64,000 bases of DNA from Mesostigma viride. Its lineage: Eukaryota > Streptophyta > Mesostigmatophyceae > Mesostigmatales > Mesostigmataceae. Below the pieces are notes generated by a model, which worked only from the letters and a program-made list of their open reading frames with translations, did no database searches and was not told where the DNA came from. This document shows positions 53,481-64,000 of this stretch, one piece after another. The translations under genes and the position numbers were made by a program. The stretch is from positions 280,001-344,000 of the forward strand of contig RPFO01000595.1 of assembly GCA_009746045.1 (NCBI GenBank). The letters run 5' to 3'. Every line of letters starts with the position of its first letter. Position 1 is the stretch's first letter.

Positions 53481-53939
53481 CAAAGGTAGGGAGCCCTCTC
53501 CCTACGCACAGGGAGGAAACCAAAGGGGTAGGAATAACCTAACGCACCCAACACAAGCCCGGCAGCACAATCGACAGACCATCCAAGGCGCAAAGCAAAA
53601 ACATGTTAATCGGTTCCACCCCGAGTGGTGTAGCCGGCTCGCCAGCACCAAGCCTGGTGTGAGGTTCCCCTAACTGCCTGGCACGGAGGCCTTGCCGGGA
53701 GGGACGGCACTGGGCAGGACACACAGAGTGAACAATGTTAACACCAAGGGTCAAGAACGACCATGCAACCAACTGGCCAGATCGACCATGAGGGCGACTC
53801 TATATACCGGAGGGACAACACCCTTGAGCAGGTCGGGCCTAAGGCCCACTATATCTAGTTGCCATCAGTCTGGCTGGAAGGTACCACGCGTGGCCATCAG
53901 AACATCCAGATAGGCATGGTAGTGAGCCACATCATCAGC

Positions 53940-56181
53940 ATTAATTGTCATGTCTGTCTACCGTGCAAGGAACACTGATCATGAGCCCAAACGCCGTCAG
54001 GAAAGAGGCCGGCCCAGGAAGGCCCACCAGTATAGTACCGGTGCTGGGTGAGGACCACCTGGCCCCTAGCCGGCAGTCCAGAAAACCGCAGGCAAAAAGC
54101 CGAATGAAAGGCTCAACAGCCAACATGCAGAGGGCCCGAAGGAACAGGCGGTGATACTGAATCCGGTTGCGCAGACCCGTGCATGGGAAAGAACAGGTCC
54201 AACAGCGGCTCAACGTTGGCCGGCCACAAACGGATGAGACGGATCTCGCGATCGAGCCCGCTACCGGCGTGCACACTGACGCGACCCGAAGGTCTCCAAG
54301 TACTCACTGGCCCTCGTAGCAGGGTGGCCACGGGCGTCCAAACCCTGCCCAGGAAGAGGCACTGGACGGCGGGCATCCCATGCACTCTAGGGCGGGCTGT
54401 AGGTGCACCGCAGCATGTGTCGCACCGGGCGCGACAGGATACTCTACCGTGTCAGAGGGCATTCGAAGGCTGCCATGATGCCCAGAGGCCGGCGGAGGAT
54501 AAGCCCACTGGTAGCCGCGGTAAGTGCCCACGTCGTTATGACGCCTAGCCCAGCGGTATAGAGGACGCGGCGCACTAAAATCTCACCCTGAAACACTGGG
54601 TCAGCCAAAATCACCATGTCGAAGGGGGGCCTGTCCGTGTCAATGGGGAGATTGTGGTCCCTCGGCGCCCTGCACACTTGCGAAAACCCGTAGGACATAG
54701 GGGTAAGGGAACTGCTCCTGGGCAGCACGCGGGAGATTGCACTGGCGACACGCACCCACCGACATACCATATACCCTGGAACTGCCGAATCGATCCCGCG
54801 ACTCAGGAGTCTGATGCACAACGGAAGGAGCGCGATCCCGATCACCTTGGACCAACTCCCTGACAGAGTCGGCAGCGCGGAGAGCTCGCAGATCCGCGTC
54901 GCTGGTCGACCTGACGACCGTAGCCAGCGTGCGAGTGCCCGGAGGGGCAGGAGCCGGAACAGGGGTAGGAACAGGCGCGGGCGCAGAGGGGGCCGACACC
55001 CGACTGTAGACCGCGACGGACCTGCTACCGAGGAGGACGACGTGGCCTCCGACGGGGGCACACCCGCAGGCCACATGTTAAACACAGGACCCGTAGGGGG
55101 ACGGAGGCGCGCCAACATAGGACTGATTGCCATCGAGGCTCCAATCCGGCACCGGCACCCTCTGAGGAGGGCCACCCTCCCAGAGCCTAGGCAGGCCACT
55201 AGGGTCGATCGCCAAAGAAACCCCGCGTTGGCTGCAAGGGAGCCTGGGAAGGCCCGGGAGCGGCAACAGCGGGCGAAACTGAGCTGCAACAGAGGACTCG
55301 CGCTGAGGCGCAGGCGGGTCGACCGGCAGTCACATAGGTAGCGGTAGGCGTAGGAGCAACAGCAGCGGCAGGAACCACACTAGGCGCGACGGGCCGAGGG
55401 ACCCACGCCAGAGGACGACTGTGCCGCCTTGAAGGTCCCGAACGCAGAGACTAATGACTGAATCTGTGCCTGCATGGCGGACACTGTAACCGCCAGGTTG
55501 GCAGTCGCTGGGTCCGCACTCTGAGGAGTAGGATCCTGCCCTAAGAACCCGTGCCGTGACGAAAGGACCGACGCCGGAGAGGAAGGGACCAGGGACGGAG
55601 CCGGCAGACCCTCAGACTCCGAGGAGGCGGTGACTGAGGGGGGATACGCTGGGGTGTAGGGCACATCCAGAGGCGCGCATACCGAGGAGGCGCCGCCGTA
55701 GGGGGAGGTCCGACTCCGAGGACTGATCCGCTATCTCCATAAATTCTACGGCCCGAAGTCGAGGTCGCAAGGATTATCATCTATCTCTGCATCACCCTCG
55801 GCCGGGAGCCACTGGAAAATCTCCCTGAGGCAAGAGCGCCCCACAGGGGTAGAAAGGTAGGAAAAGACCCTGGGGCCCTGGAGTACGGCATCTATCTGTC
55901 CGAAGGCGGGGCAACGGCCGGGCCCACACCCGAGGACGCAGTGCCCAGCATCGTCGAAGCTGTGGACGACCAACTGCTGGCCCTGCGGATCCGGACCATA
56001 CCTGAGGAGACTCCGAAAAGAGCTGCCCGAACCAGAGCTGCGCGGTCCGCCGGCAGGGCAGAGTGAATACGGCCACCCGGGTAGCTAGCCCGGGAGACCC
56101 AACGGCCCGGAAGAATCTCATGATACAGCTCAGGATCAGGAGCCGTAGGCAGGGGCTCCACCGAAGGGGTAGGAGTAGACA
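53940..56181 (-). pseudogene. Gag-like region of the minus-strand LTR element, many frame breaks
   Basis: Starts MSTPTPSVEPLPTAPDPELY at 56181 and continues through several frames: FDDAGHCVLGCGPGRCPAFG, then ATANLAVTVSAMQAQIQSLV (a helix that could be a coiled coil), a Pro/Ala-rich part, and a C-terminal half with DREIRLIRLWPANVEPLLDL. No protease, integrase or RT is readable before the polypurine tract. It may therefore be a gag-only non-autonomous element (TR-GAG type) or a deleted one. The domain label rests on context. Confidence 0.35.
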
Positions 56182-56462
56182 TGACGGCTGCGGAGGGGGG
56201 GGACAACCAACCACCCGCCGACAGCAATCATAACATAAGAAAGGAGAAGGTCTACAACTAGAGTTTATGCAGGGTTTTGTACTCCTGCAGAAGGCGACTA
56301 CACCCATCTAGTTCACTCTCTGTATACCACACCCTATCTACTTCACTACGGGCATACATCCATTTGACCTTGTGCTGGCGCTGAGTACCGCGGCCCTTCT
56401 TTTTAATATCTCTATGGGCCACGATACTCTCTACCTCATCCTCTACCTCGCCAGTATCAGGT

Positions 56463-57260
56463 TTATGTTCTAAAGGGGCAGGGGCTAACTCTCTTAGTGG
56501 CCCACATCAGCCTCGATCGCAGCTGGGAAGCAGGCTGCCCAGCAGCTTGACGCGGTGCCGATACAGTCCTGACTCGAGAGCCGTCGAGGAGATAGAGGGG
56601 TGGCGGTGGGTCGGGGTGAGCCCAATCGCCAGAGCCTCTGACAGTCTTCTTGCTGACCTCAAGCCCCACTGCATGGGCCTCGATAGCCAGGCAGTCAAGC
56701 CATGTCTGCACGTGCCCAGTGTCCTCGAAGAGGGTGGTGTCGTCTGCGTAGATGATGTCCGCCAGCTGAATCTCCGTTTCCGCTCCGCCACGCCAGAAGT
56801 GGTTGGCAACCTGCACCCCTGGTTCCCCGCCTACCCACGATGCGGGCAAATCGCTTGCGCGCCTGAATCATTACGTATTCGACCTGGCACAATAATGAAC
56901 AGGTAGGGCGACAGCACGCAGCCCTGCCACACACCCTTCTGTAAAGGGCATGGTGGCGTGGTCCCGTAAGAAGTGCGCATCGAAGTGGTGGACCCCTCAT
57001 ACAGGTTGCGGATGACAGCAATATAAGGGGGCGGGGGATCCGGAACAGCTCGAGGATGTCCCATTGCGCGGGCCAGAAAACCGAATCGAAGGCTTTGATG
57101 AAGTCCACCAGCACAAGGTGCAAAGGGGACTCACCAGGCTGAAGGCGTTGCAGTTCCTCCACAAGTCGGCGACTTAGCGAAGCGCGCCTGTACTGTGTTG
57201 CGTTCCTGAACGGAAGCCGTGCTGAGTCTCGCTGAGGTGACCGTCCAGGGCCGTGCGCAC
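56463..57260 (-). pseudogene. LINE-type reverse transcriptase fragment, frameshifted
   Basis: On the minus strand from 57260: SETQHGFRSGTQHSTGALR, LHLVLVDFIKAFDSVFW (motif A), YEGSTTSMRTSYGTTPP, then KGVWQGCVLSPYLF (motif B) and IIYADDTTLFED (motif C, YADD at 56739-56750), and a leucine-rich helix with VGLEVSKKT. These are RT motifs 2 to D of non-LTR elements, spread over three frames with stops. Frequent frame breaks mean it is inactive. No endonuclease is seen and the TGACA array begins immediately upstream. Confidence 0.75.
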
Positions 57261-57269
57261 ACTAGGAAG

Positions 57270-57845
57270 GGGGGTGTGACATTTTGTGATATTTTGTGAC
57301 ATATCACGTGACATTTTGTGATGTGGATGTGACAAAATGTGACACTTTGTGATTTTTTGTGACAAAACTGTGATATTCTGTGACATTTCGTGACAAATCA
57401 TGTGATAAAACCAGCATATTCTGTGATTATCTTTGTGACAAAAACAAGGAAATTATCACAAAATATCAATGTCACGACTTGACAAAACGCACTGACAAAA
57501 TCCGTGACATTATCACTGATATATCACGAAAAAAAGGGTGACAAATCCGTGACATTATCACTGATATATCACGAAAAAAAGGGTGACAAATCCGTGACAT
57601 TATCACTGATATATCACGAAAAAAAGGGTGACAAATCCGTGACATTATCACTGATATATCACGAAAAAAAGGGTGACAAAATCCGTGACATTGTCACTGA
57701 TATATCAGGAAAAAAGGGCGACAAAATCCGTGACATTGTCACTGATAAATCTAGGGAGAAAACAGTGACATAAAACCACGGGCGATCATGACATATCACA
57801 CAGATATATCGTGACATGTCACACAGATATATCAGAACACATTCC
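57270..57845. repeat. TGACA-based satellite, with six 45-bp units
   Basis: 57490-57755 holds about six units of 44-46 bp (GACAAATCCGTGACATTATC, then ACTGATATATCACGAAAAAA), the later ones carrying small variants. 57270-57490 and 57755-57845 contain looser GTGACATTTTGTGATATT-type repeats. Each unit contains TGACA and the palindromic TGATATATCA. Confidence 0.9.
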
Positions 57846-58196
57846 AAAGCAAAACGGATGAAAAGCACGCCTCGCGATTTCTTTATTACAAATATAAAGA
57901 TAAATGTAACAGATCTTCATTCTTCAGTCTTGATTCTTCATTCTTCAACAGTGATTATCGATCAGTGACAATTTGCAAACGCCGGCTTGGCGCTTGTCGT
58001 TGCGTGACAGAAATCTCGGAATGTTCCTGGAATGCATTAAAAAACGCACATGCGCAAGAAACATGAACGGATGGTTGGTGTCAATTGTCTCATCTGCCAC
58101 CGCACCCTAGTAACCAATTCATGAACAAGAAAGCGCTCGGTATAGATCAAGAAAACAAAAACAAACATGCGCAGCCGTAGTGCCTAGATGACGATG

Positions 58197-59767
58197 TCAA
58201 GTGGACGACGACGAGGAGGCCGGCACCTTGTCTCCCTGTGAGCAGAAAAAAAAGGCAAGTTTAAACACTCAAGATGTGTCATAGCCTTTCACAGCCTCGA
58301 TCAATAGAAATGTTGCACATCAAAATCAACGTGTTGCCTAGAACATCCTTGAATGGGTTTCAAGAACAGCAAGGCGGCCTCCCCCGCCCGCAAACTCATA
58401 ATCCCAGTGTTTACAACCCCCTCATGAGGGGGTTGTAAAATTGCAATCACTCATTAAAAAAAATAAAAAAAATCCCAGTTTCACACACTGCCCACTCATA
58501 AATAATCCCAGGTTCTGACAGCCCCCGCTCAGCCCACTCATGAACAACCCAGTTTAGACCCCCCCACTCATACACTATCCCAGTTTCCCACAGCCCCCAC
58601 TCAGCCCACTCTGACATAAACCACCCCAGTTTAGACCCCCCTCTCATAAATAACCCCAGTTTCCCACAGTCACCACTCAGCCACCCATAAACCACCCAGT
58701 TTCCAACCCGCCCCCCCTCATAAATAATCCCAATGGTTTACAACCCCCTCAATCAGTAATCAAAAACAAAAAAATCCCACTTTTCACACACTGCCTACTC
58801 ATAAATAATCCCAGTTTATGACAGCCCCTGCTCAGCCCACTCATAAACAATCCAGTTAAATACAACCCCCCACCCACACATTATCCCAGTTTCCCACAGC
58901 CCCACTCAGCCCACTCTGACATAAACCACACCAGTTTAGACCCCCCCTCTCATAAATAACCCCAGGTTCCTACAGCCCCCCACTCAGCCCACTCATAAAC
59001 CACCCATGCAGTTTACAACCTCCCCCTCATATTAACCCCAGTTCTCCACAGCCCCCGGGGGCTATGAAAAACGAGTGCGCCACTCAGCCACCTCAAATGC
59101 CACCGAGTTTACAGTCCCCCCCCCCCTCATAAATAATCCCAAGTGTTTACAACCTCCTCAATCAGTTGTTAAAAAAAAAAAAAAACAGTTTCACACACTG
59201 CCCACTCATAAATAATCCCAGTTTCCGACAGCCCCCGCCCAGCCCACATAAATAACGCGGTTGACAACCCCCCAACAGCCCCCGCTCAGCCCACTAAAAA
59301 ACAACCCAGTTTACAGCCCCTCCACTCATAAATAACCCCAATTTCCCACAGCCCCCACTCTGCCCACTCATGAACTACCCCTGTTTGCAACCCCCCAAAT
59401 CACACCACTCATAACCATGTCCAGGTTTACAACCCCACCCACTCCTGAGACTTACTTCAGGGGTTGCATGGGAGACATCGGCCGCCTTTCTGGCTGCAAT
59501 CATTGCCTCCTTCTTGGCAAGGAGCGCGGCCAGCGCCGCCTCTACCGAGGCCATGTCTTCATCTGCTCTTTGCGCAGGCAACATGGATGATGGCACCGAT
59601 GCTGTGGCGGTTGTTGAAGGGAGTGCTGTCGGGGGCAGGATTGTCGGCGCTGCCGGCGGTGGTGGTGCTGCTGCAGGCAGCTTTGCGAGCTTCGTGCACG
59701 GCTGCACTCTTGGATCGGCAGCGCTGCGTTTCTCTCGGCGTGAACCGGCCTTCACTACGCTTCCCAT
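58197..59767 (-). CDS. Candidate two-exon gene for a 116-residue small protein
   Basis: Exon 1, 59767-59456, starts MGSVVKAGSRREKRSAADPR. It has a Pro/Ala/Thr-rich middle and an Ala/Lys helix (DMASVEAALAALLAKKEAM), and ends HATPE at the donor GAAGTAAGT. Exon 2, 58235-58197, follows the acceptor CTCACAG in the same phase and reads GDKVPASSSSST and a stop. Upstream in-frame codons would allow a longer start at 59887. The intron, 58236-59455, is filled with a C-rich satellite. No family recognised; a short disordered basic protein with one helix. More 3' exons or a non-coding transcript cannot be excluded. Support is consistent splice signals and phase only. Confidence 0.4.
58380..59455. repeat. 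C-rich satellite, about 75-bp unit with higher-order repeats
   Basis: Units with CTCATAAATAATCCCAG, ACAGCCCCC and CTCAGCCCACTCATAAAC recur about every 75 bp. A longer period is marked by A-rich segments followed by TTCACACACTGCC at about 58478, 58780 and 59190. Lies inside the intron of the candidate small-protein gene. Confidence 0.9.
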
Positions 59768-59887
59768 TTCAAATCGATGACCATTGAAGCCTAATTGACT
59801 AAAAATGAGATTGCTGAAGGGCACTAACATTGTAAGGGTGACCAAGTGAGACCCTAGCACTACTACTATGAAGATGCCAAAGACCAA

Positions 59888-62800
59888 GAAACCACGAAAT
59901 TGGATATTATGAGCAACATGTTGAAAGAAGCAAAGCTCATAACTGCGTGTGCTACCAACTCCCTTGCTGCCCCCATGAGGAATTATTAGCCCCCCTCCGC
60001 CTGTCCCATGATAAGGAATACATAACTAACTGACTGACAAGGAATACGCAACACAATCACAATGATTAGAAAGGAGCTATGGCGTTTCAGAGAAAAAATG
60101 ATTTTCTTACAAAACCTTAAGCGTGCTGCTCTCAGTCAGTGTTCCAACAAAAAGTTCTGGTTCAAGATAACTCGTCCAGTGGTGTGACTCTTTGGAGGTT
60201 TTATCCCAAAGGACGAGCCTCAAAGTTGATCACACATGTCTCCTAGAGCCCAATGACTGAACTCCTAATAAAAATAGGCACAAGGATTTTTCTCATATAT
60301 ATTAGACAGTGTCATTTTTACAATTTGCTAACAAGGTTAAAAGCGCTGATTGTCAACAAAAAGGAGCTGATGGAAAGTGCAGCAGAGACGGGGTCAATGG
60401 GGGAAAACCGGAGAAAGTCGCAGCAGACGGGATGTAAATAGCAGAAAGACAGTTTACGGCTTTCAACAACAAAGAAGCCTTATGAAAAAATGCAACGCAT
60501 GTGTGTTTAAATGTAGGCGGAGCATGATTGCAAAAATGCCAAGTAATTGGAGTTAGAAACAGGAAGAACTGGATGCATTCTAGCAATGCCACATACAGCA
60601 CGTCGATAACAAAGTACAGACTCCAGGTATGCGATGGTACCCACTACTCACCACAAGTCTCGACCAGGAGCTAGCCTGCCATTCGCGGGTAGGCCGCAGG
60701 TGAGGCCAGCCCAACGGTATCAGTCACCCGCAGGTACACGCGCAATTGAAGAGGAAAACGGCAATTCGAAGGCACACATAAGATGCCGAGCGCAGAAAGC
60801 ACCATGGTATTGAAAGCCTTCAGAGAATACATATTCAAAGCTCTCAAAGACATGGCCAGCTTTACCCGGCCGCCATGAAATGGCCTCATACACATGAGCA
60901 CGGCATGCTAACCGCTGTAAAAGAAGCTGGCAGAATTTTGCTAACCTTAGCGGCTAAGGAGCTTGGCGGCAGGTTCCGGAGATCTTGCTTGCGCTGTGTT
61001 TCAGCGTAAAGAACGGCTTGATTCAGAACTGGATATGATGTGTCTCAGTCCCTCATTGCTACCTCCATGCTTAATTAAACTCGACATACATCCTAAGTGC
61101 ACCTACATCATGATCCAAACTGCTACGCCGCAATTGCTAGAGAAATCACGTCGTTTCGTGGACCTGCAGCCCCGTTTGTTATTGCACACTCTGTGGTTAC
61201 ATAAAACTAGGTGGCCCCTTCGCTCGAGCGTACCCTCAGCCCCTCACTGCCTTAGCCATTGCGTGCACCTAGTCGTTTGCCATCGGTTTCGGCGTAATAT
61301 TTGAATTTTGCGCAAGGATCCTGACGGGTTGATTCCAGACTTGCGCATGTTGCGAAAGATTTTTGTCCATTCATTCCAGACTCCCAAGCTAGGGGCTGCT
61401 GTGGACTGTAGTCTGAACGGTACGGCTAACAGTTACGATGCCAGGCCAGCGGTCCCAACCAAGCGATACTAGAGAGTCATGTCAGTCGTCTTTTTACTAG
61501 TTTCGTCAGTCAGTTATTCCTAATGTATGGCAAAATGCAAACTTCTACTTGGGGCGAGATGTAGTAGCGGCGAAATCGGAAGGGGACGTGGGCAGGGGGG
61601 GGGGCGGGAAGTACGACTGATGCCATCTACCGTACGTTATTATCGTCACAAAGCGAGTGACTGACGATAGTAAAGGCCTAAAGGGCCTCTAATGACGACA
61701 GTAATGACGATAGTATTTGGCACTAATGATTGATGACAGGAAGAGCGACGACACCAGACTTTGCGACGTTGATGGGACTTGGCGAATTGCGAGCCCTAAT
61801 TCCAGTGGTTGCGCGGGTGTTACGTTGAAGTTGAAGTTAAGACGACGCGAAAAAAAAAAGACCTTAGAGTTGCACATCTATCCACGCTGCACAGGTGGGA
61901 AAGGTGGAAGGGAGCTGCGATCGGCTCGCAGCCAAGGCGGGATTATGTGCCTTTTGATTTCCAGCAATGTCGCTTCTGTATGAACGCACGTGGTGGTTGG
62001 AATAGGAGCATAGGCTCACTGATGACCGTCGTGATTTATGTAGCCATTAGGGCGTCGTCTCAAATGAATTCAGGAGCGAGCTCGGACAAGGCTACAAGCA
62101 GCCATCGGGGGAGAAACATAGGCATGGTCTAGAATAAAGCTTTAATCGATCTGTTCGCTCAGTGGTACGCACAGCACATTCGGACATCCAGAAGCTGCCC
62201 ACTCTTTACCAGTTGAGGTGAGCAAGGAATTCCTCGCCTGAAATACTAATAAGTTTGCATCGACTTTAACATGCATGCCGTACGCACGTGGCATTCTCAC
62301 GTATCGCCCTAGGGCCAAGGCTGCTATGGGCCGCTCGGTTTCATGCCAAGTTAGCCGTGCTTGCCATGAATGCTGCAGCAGTTTCACTATCTCATTCGTA
62401 CAAGGTCAATAGACTATGCAAACGACATCTGATTTAGTTTTCATGAAGGGCATAACCTTGTTCAGATTGAGAGTTGCATGACATGGGCTGCTCTTGCGCC
62501 ACTTTCCTTGTCTTAACCAACTGATTCTCTGTTTATGCTTTCGGTCGTTATACATTCGTATGTGTGCATCTGTGTTGCCATTGTGGTGTCAATTTTGCGC
62601 GTGTACTTGTGATGCCTAATACCGTTGGGCTTGCACGCGGCCCCATCGCATGTGGCAGCGACAAGCTCTTGGTCGCCTGTCCAGCGCGGCGAATTCTTGA
62701 TGGTGAGCAACGGTGATCATTCTTTATGTAGTGCTCATTCCTCAAATTATCAACGTGCTGTGCGCGTCAGCCACCATTGGCCTTGTTCTTCCAGCTTCCG

Positions 62801-63573
62801 TGCATGATTTTTTTGTAGCCCGCTGGTGATGCTCTCAGCTACAAATAGTTGGCATTATTCGTACCAATTCCTTCGCTGTCGGTAGAACCTTCTTTGCAAT
62901 CCAGTAGCCTCGGCTGACATTCGTGGCATTGCTGGACTATGTCTCGCTTCCTTGCATGGGTAGCATCTTTGCATATTTATCCTTTTTGCTCAGATCACAG
63001 CTTTTTGTCATTCCCTCCCCCCCACACCCCACCCTGAACGACTCCTGCTAGTGTCAATTGCAGACGTAGAGCCTTCAGCCTCGTTAGAGTTCATCCTACC
63101 TGTAACGGGGCATATTGTTGGTTGATTGGCCTTGCTTTTTCTTGGCACTAATCAGGCGTTTCTTTCTTATTGCCGTATTAACCATACAGAGATTGCAATG
63201 AAGTAGATTGTGAGGCCTCTTGGCATGTTAGGGAACCTTTGCGACTCCAGGATTCCTGGGTGTGCAGTTCCCTACAACTTGTGAGGCATGTAGATACAAT
63301 TTAGGTGAACATCCATGGCCAATTTTTTTCTCGAGCACCCCTGTCTCTCTCTTGGCCCAGTATCTCACCTTCTTTGTCCTAAAACTAGGCCGGTACTCAT
63401 AGATAGCCACGCAACTGCTGCGATCTCCCCCGCATCCTTACATACAAGTGAACTGAAGTCATGCAAAGTTGACAGTTGTTGGCGCGTCCAGCGCGTGGCT
63501 TCATCTCACTAACAAATTTTTGTGTGTACCGATGCGTGCTTTGCCGGATGATGTATTTTTGTCTTGCATGCAG
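59888..63573. other. No gene recognised (3.7 kb)
   Basis: Balanced composition with scattered short frames. A G run lies at about 61595-61605. Possible exon-like frames (for example 61920-62130, plus) have no supporting splice pattern that I trust. Could be introns of a gene ending at 63810. Confidence 0.35.
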
Positions 63574-63810
63574 GCAATATACCTAACACAGTCGGGCTGG
63601 GCACATCCGTCAGTCCAACACGGCGAGAGGCCACATGCGGATGCAGATTTTGTAGGCTCTGAGCCTTGGTCACATTGCCGTAGCACTCGACAGTGTCCTG
63701 TGATTGTTTCTAGAGAGTCATCCAGATATTTCAGCAATGGTGGCTGGGACAGCCCTCGTAATGGTTTCAGTGATGATGAGGATGATGACTTTGATGACGA
63801 GGACTGTTGA
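63574..63810 (+). CDS. Possible terminal exon of an unidentified gene
   Basis: A good acceptor (GTCTTGCATGCAG, preceded by T-rich sequence) opens a 78-codon frame, AIYLTQSGWAHPSVQHGERP, that ends in a strongly acidic tail (FSDDEDDDFDDEDC) and TGA. Acidic C-termini of this kind occur in many nuclear proteins. Upstream exons are not identified. The acidic stretch comes from GATGAT/GATGAC repeats, so chance is possible. Confidence 0.3.
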   Translation, partial: AIYLTQSGWAHPSVQHGERPHADADFVGSEPWSHCRSTRQCPVIVSRESSRYFSNGGWDSPRNGFSDDEDDDFDDEDC

Positions 63811-64000
63811 GCCCCGTTGTGCTTGTCGGTCAACAGATTTTATATTGCATTTGTGAGATGATTGTGGGTGTCCATTTTGCACACCACCCACAGCCATGCT
63901 TGAGTGCACCGTTCCTTGTGTGTGTATCAATACAGTTGGTGTTCGTATTTGATCAGTTGTGCCATTTCATCGGGTTGTTGCATGCCATCTGAACATGTTC

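Overview
This is eukaryotic nuclear DNA. Both confidently assigned genes are split by GT-AG introns, the window is dense with simple-sequence arrays and layered transposable elements, and no operon or ribosome-binding-site logic is visible. The two host genes resemble their plant counterparts (beta-COP of about 945 residues; a long plant-type adenylate kinase-like protein) and their exons are GC-rich, so a green-lineage organism is likely, perhaps an alga with a large repeat-rich genome. I cannot name the species.

Layout: 0-3.4 kb is a transposon graveyard, with an ORF1-only LINE inserted into a Penelope-like reverse transcriptase and then MITE and LINE fragments. 5.36-14.40 kb (minus strand) is a 10-exon adenylate kinase-like gene. 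16.01-26.74 kb (plus strand) is a 9-exon coatomer beta gene. They are head to head across about 1.6 kb. Nearly every large intron of both genes carries degraded or tandem copies of its own flanking exon edge plus splice site. 27.8-32.2 kb is a nested stack of MITE and LINE insertions, each layer readable from its target-site duplication (TSD). A LINE tail grown into a (TTTAA)n array was then split by a 10.8-kb element with terminal inverted repeats (32,681-43,525). That element carries orphan reading frames, a nearly perfect 297-bp-arm palindrome that contains the start of one of its own genes, and kilobases of G-rich hexamer repeats. 43.8-57.3 kb holds decayed retroelements: a copia-like element with an apparent integrase-protease-RT order, a second one with gag zinc knuckles and integrase, a gag-like region with one LTR, and a LINE RT. 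57.3-59.8 kb has two satellite-like arrays, one of them inside the intron of a candidate two-exon small-protein gene. 59.8-63.6 kb is largely featureless, with a possible terminal exon at 63.6-63.8 kb.

The two host genes are housekeeping genes with no obvious functional link (nucleotide phosphotransfer; COPI vesicle coat). Gene models were made by eye from splice signals, reading phase and remembered plant homologues, with no transcript evidence.
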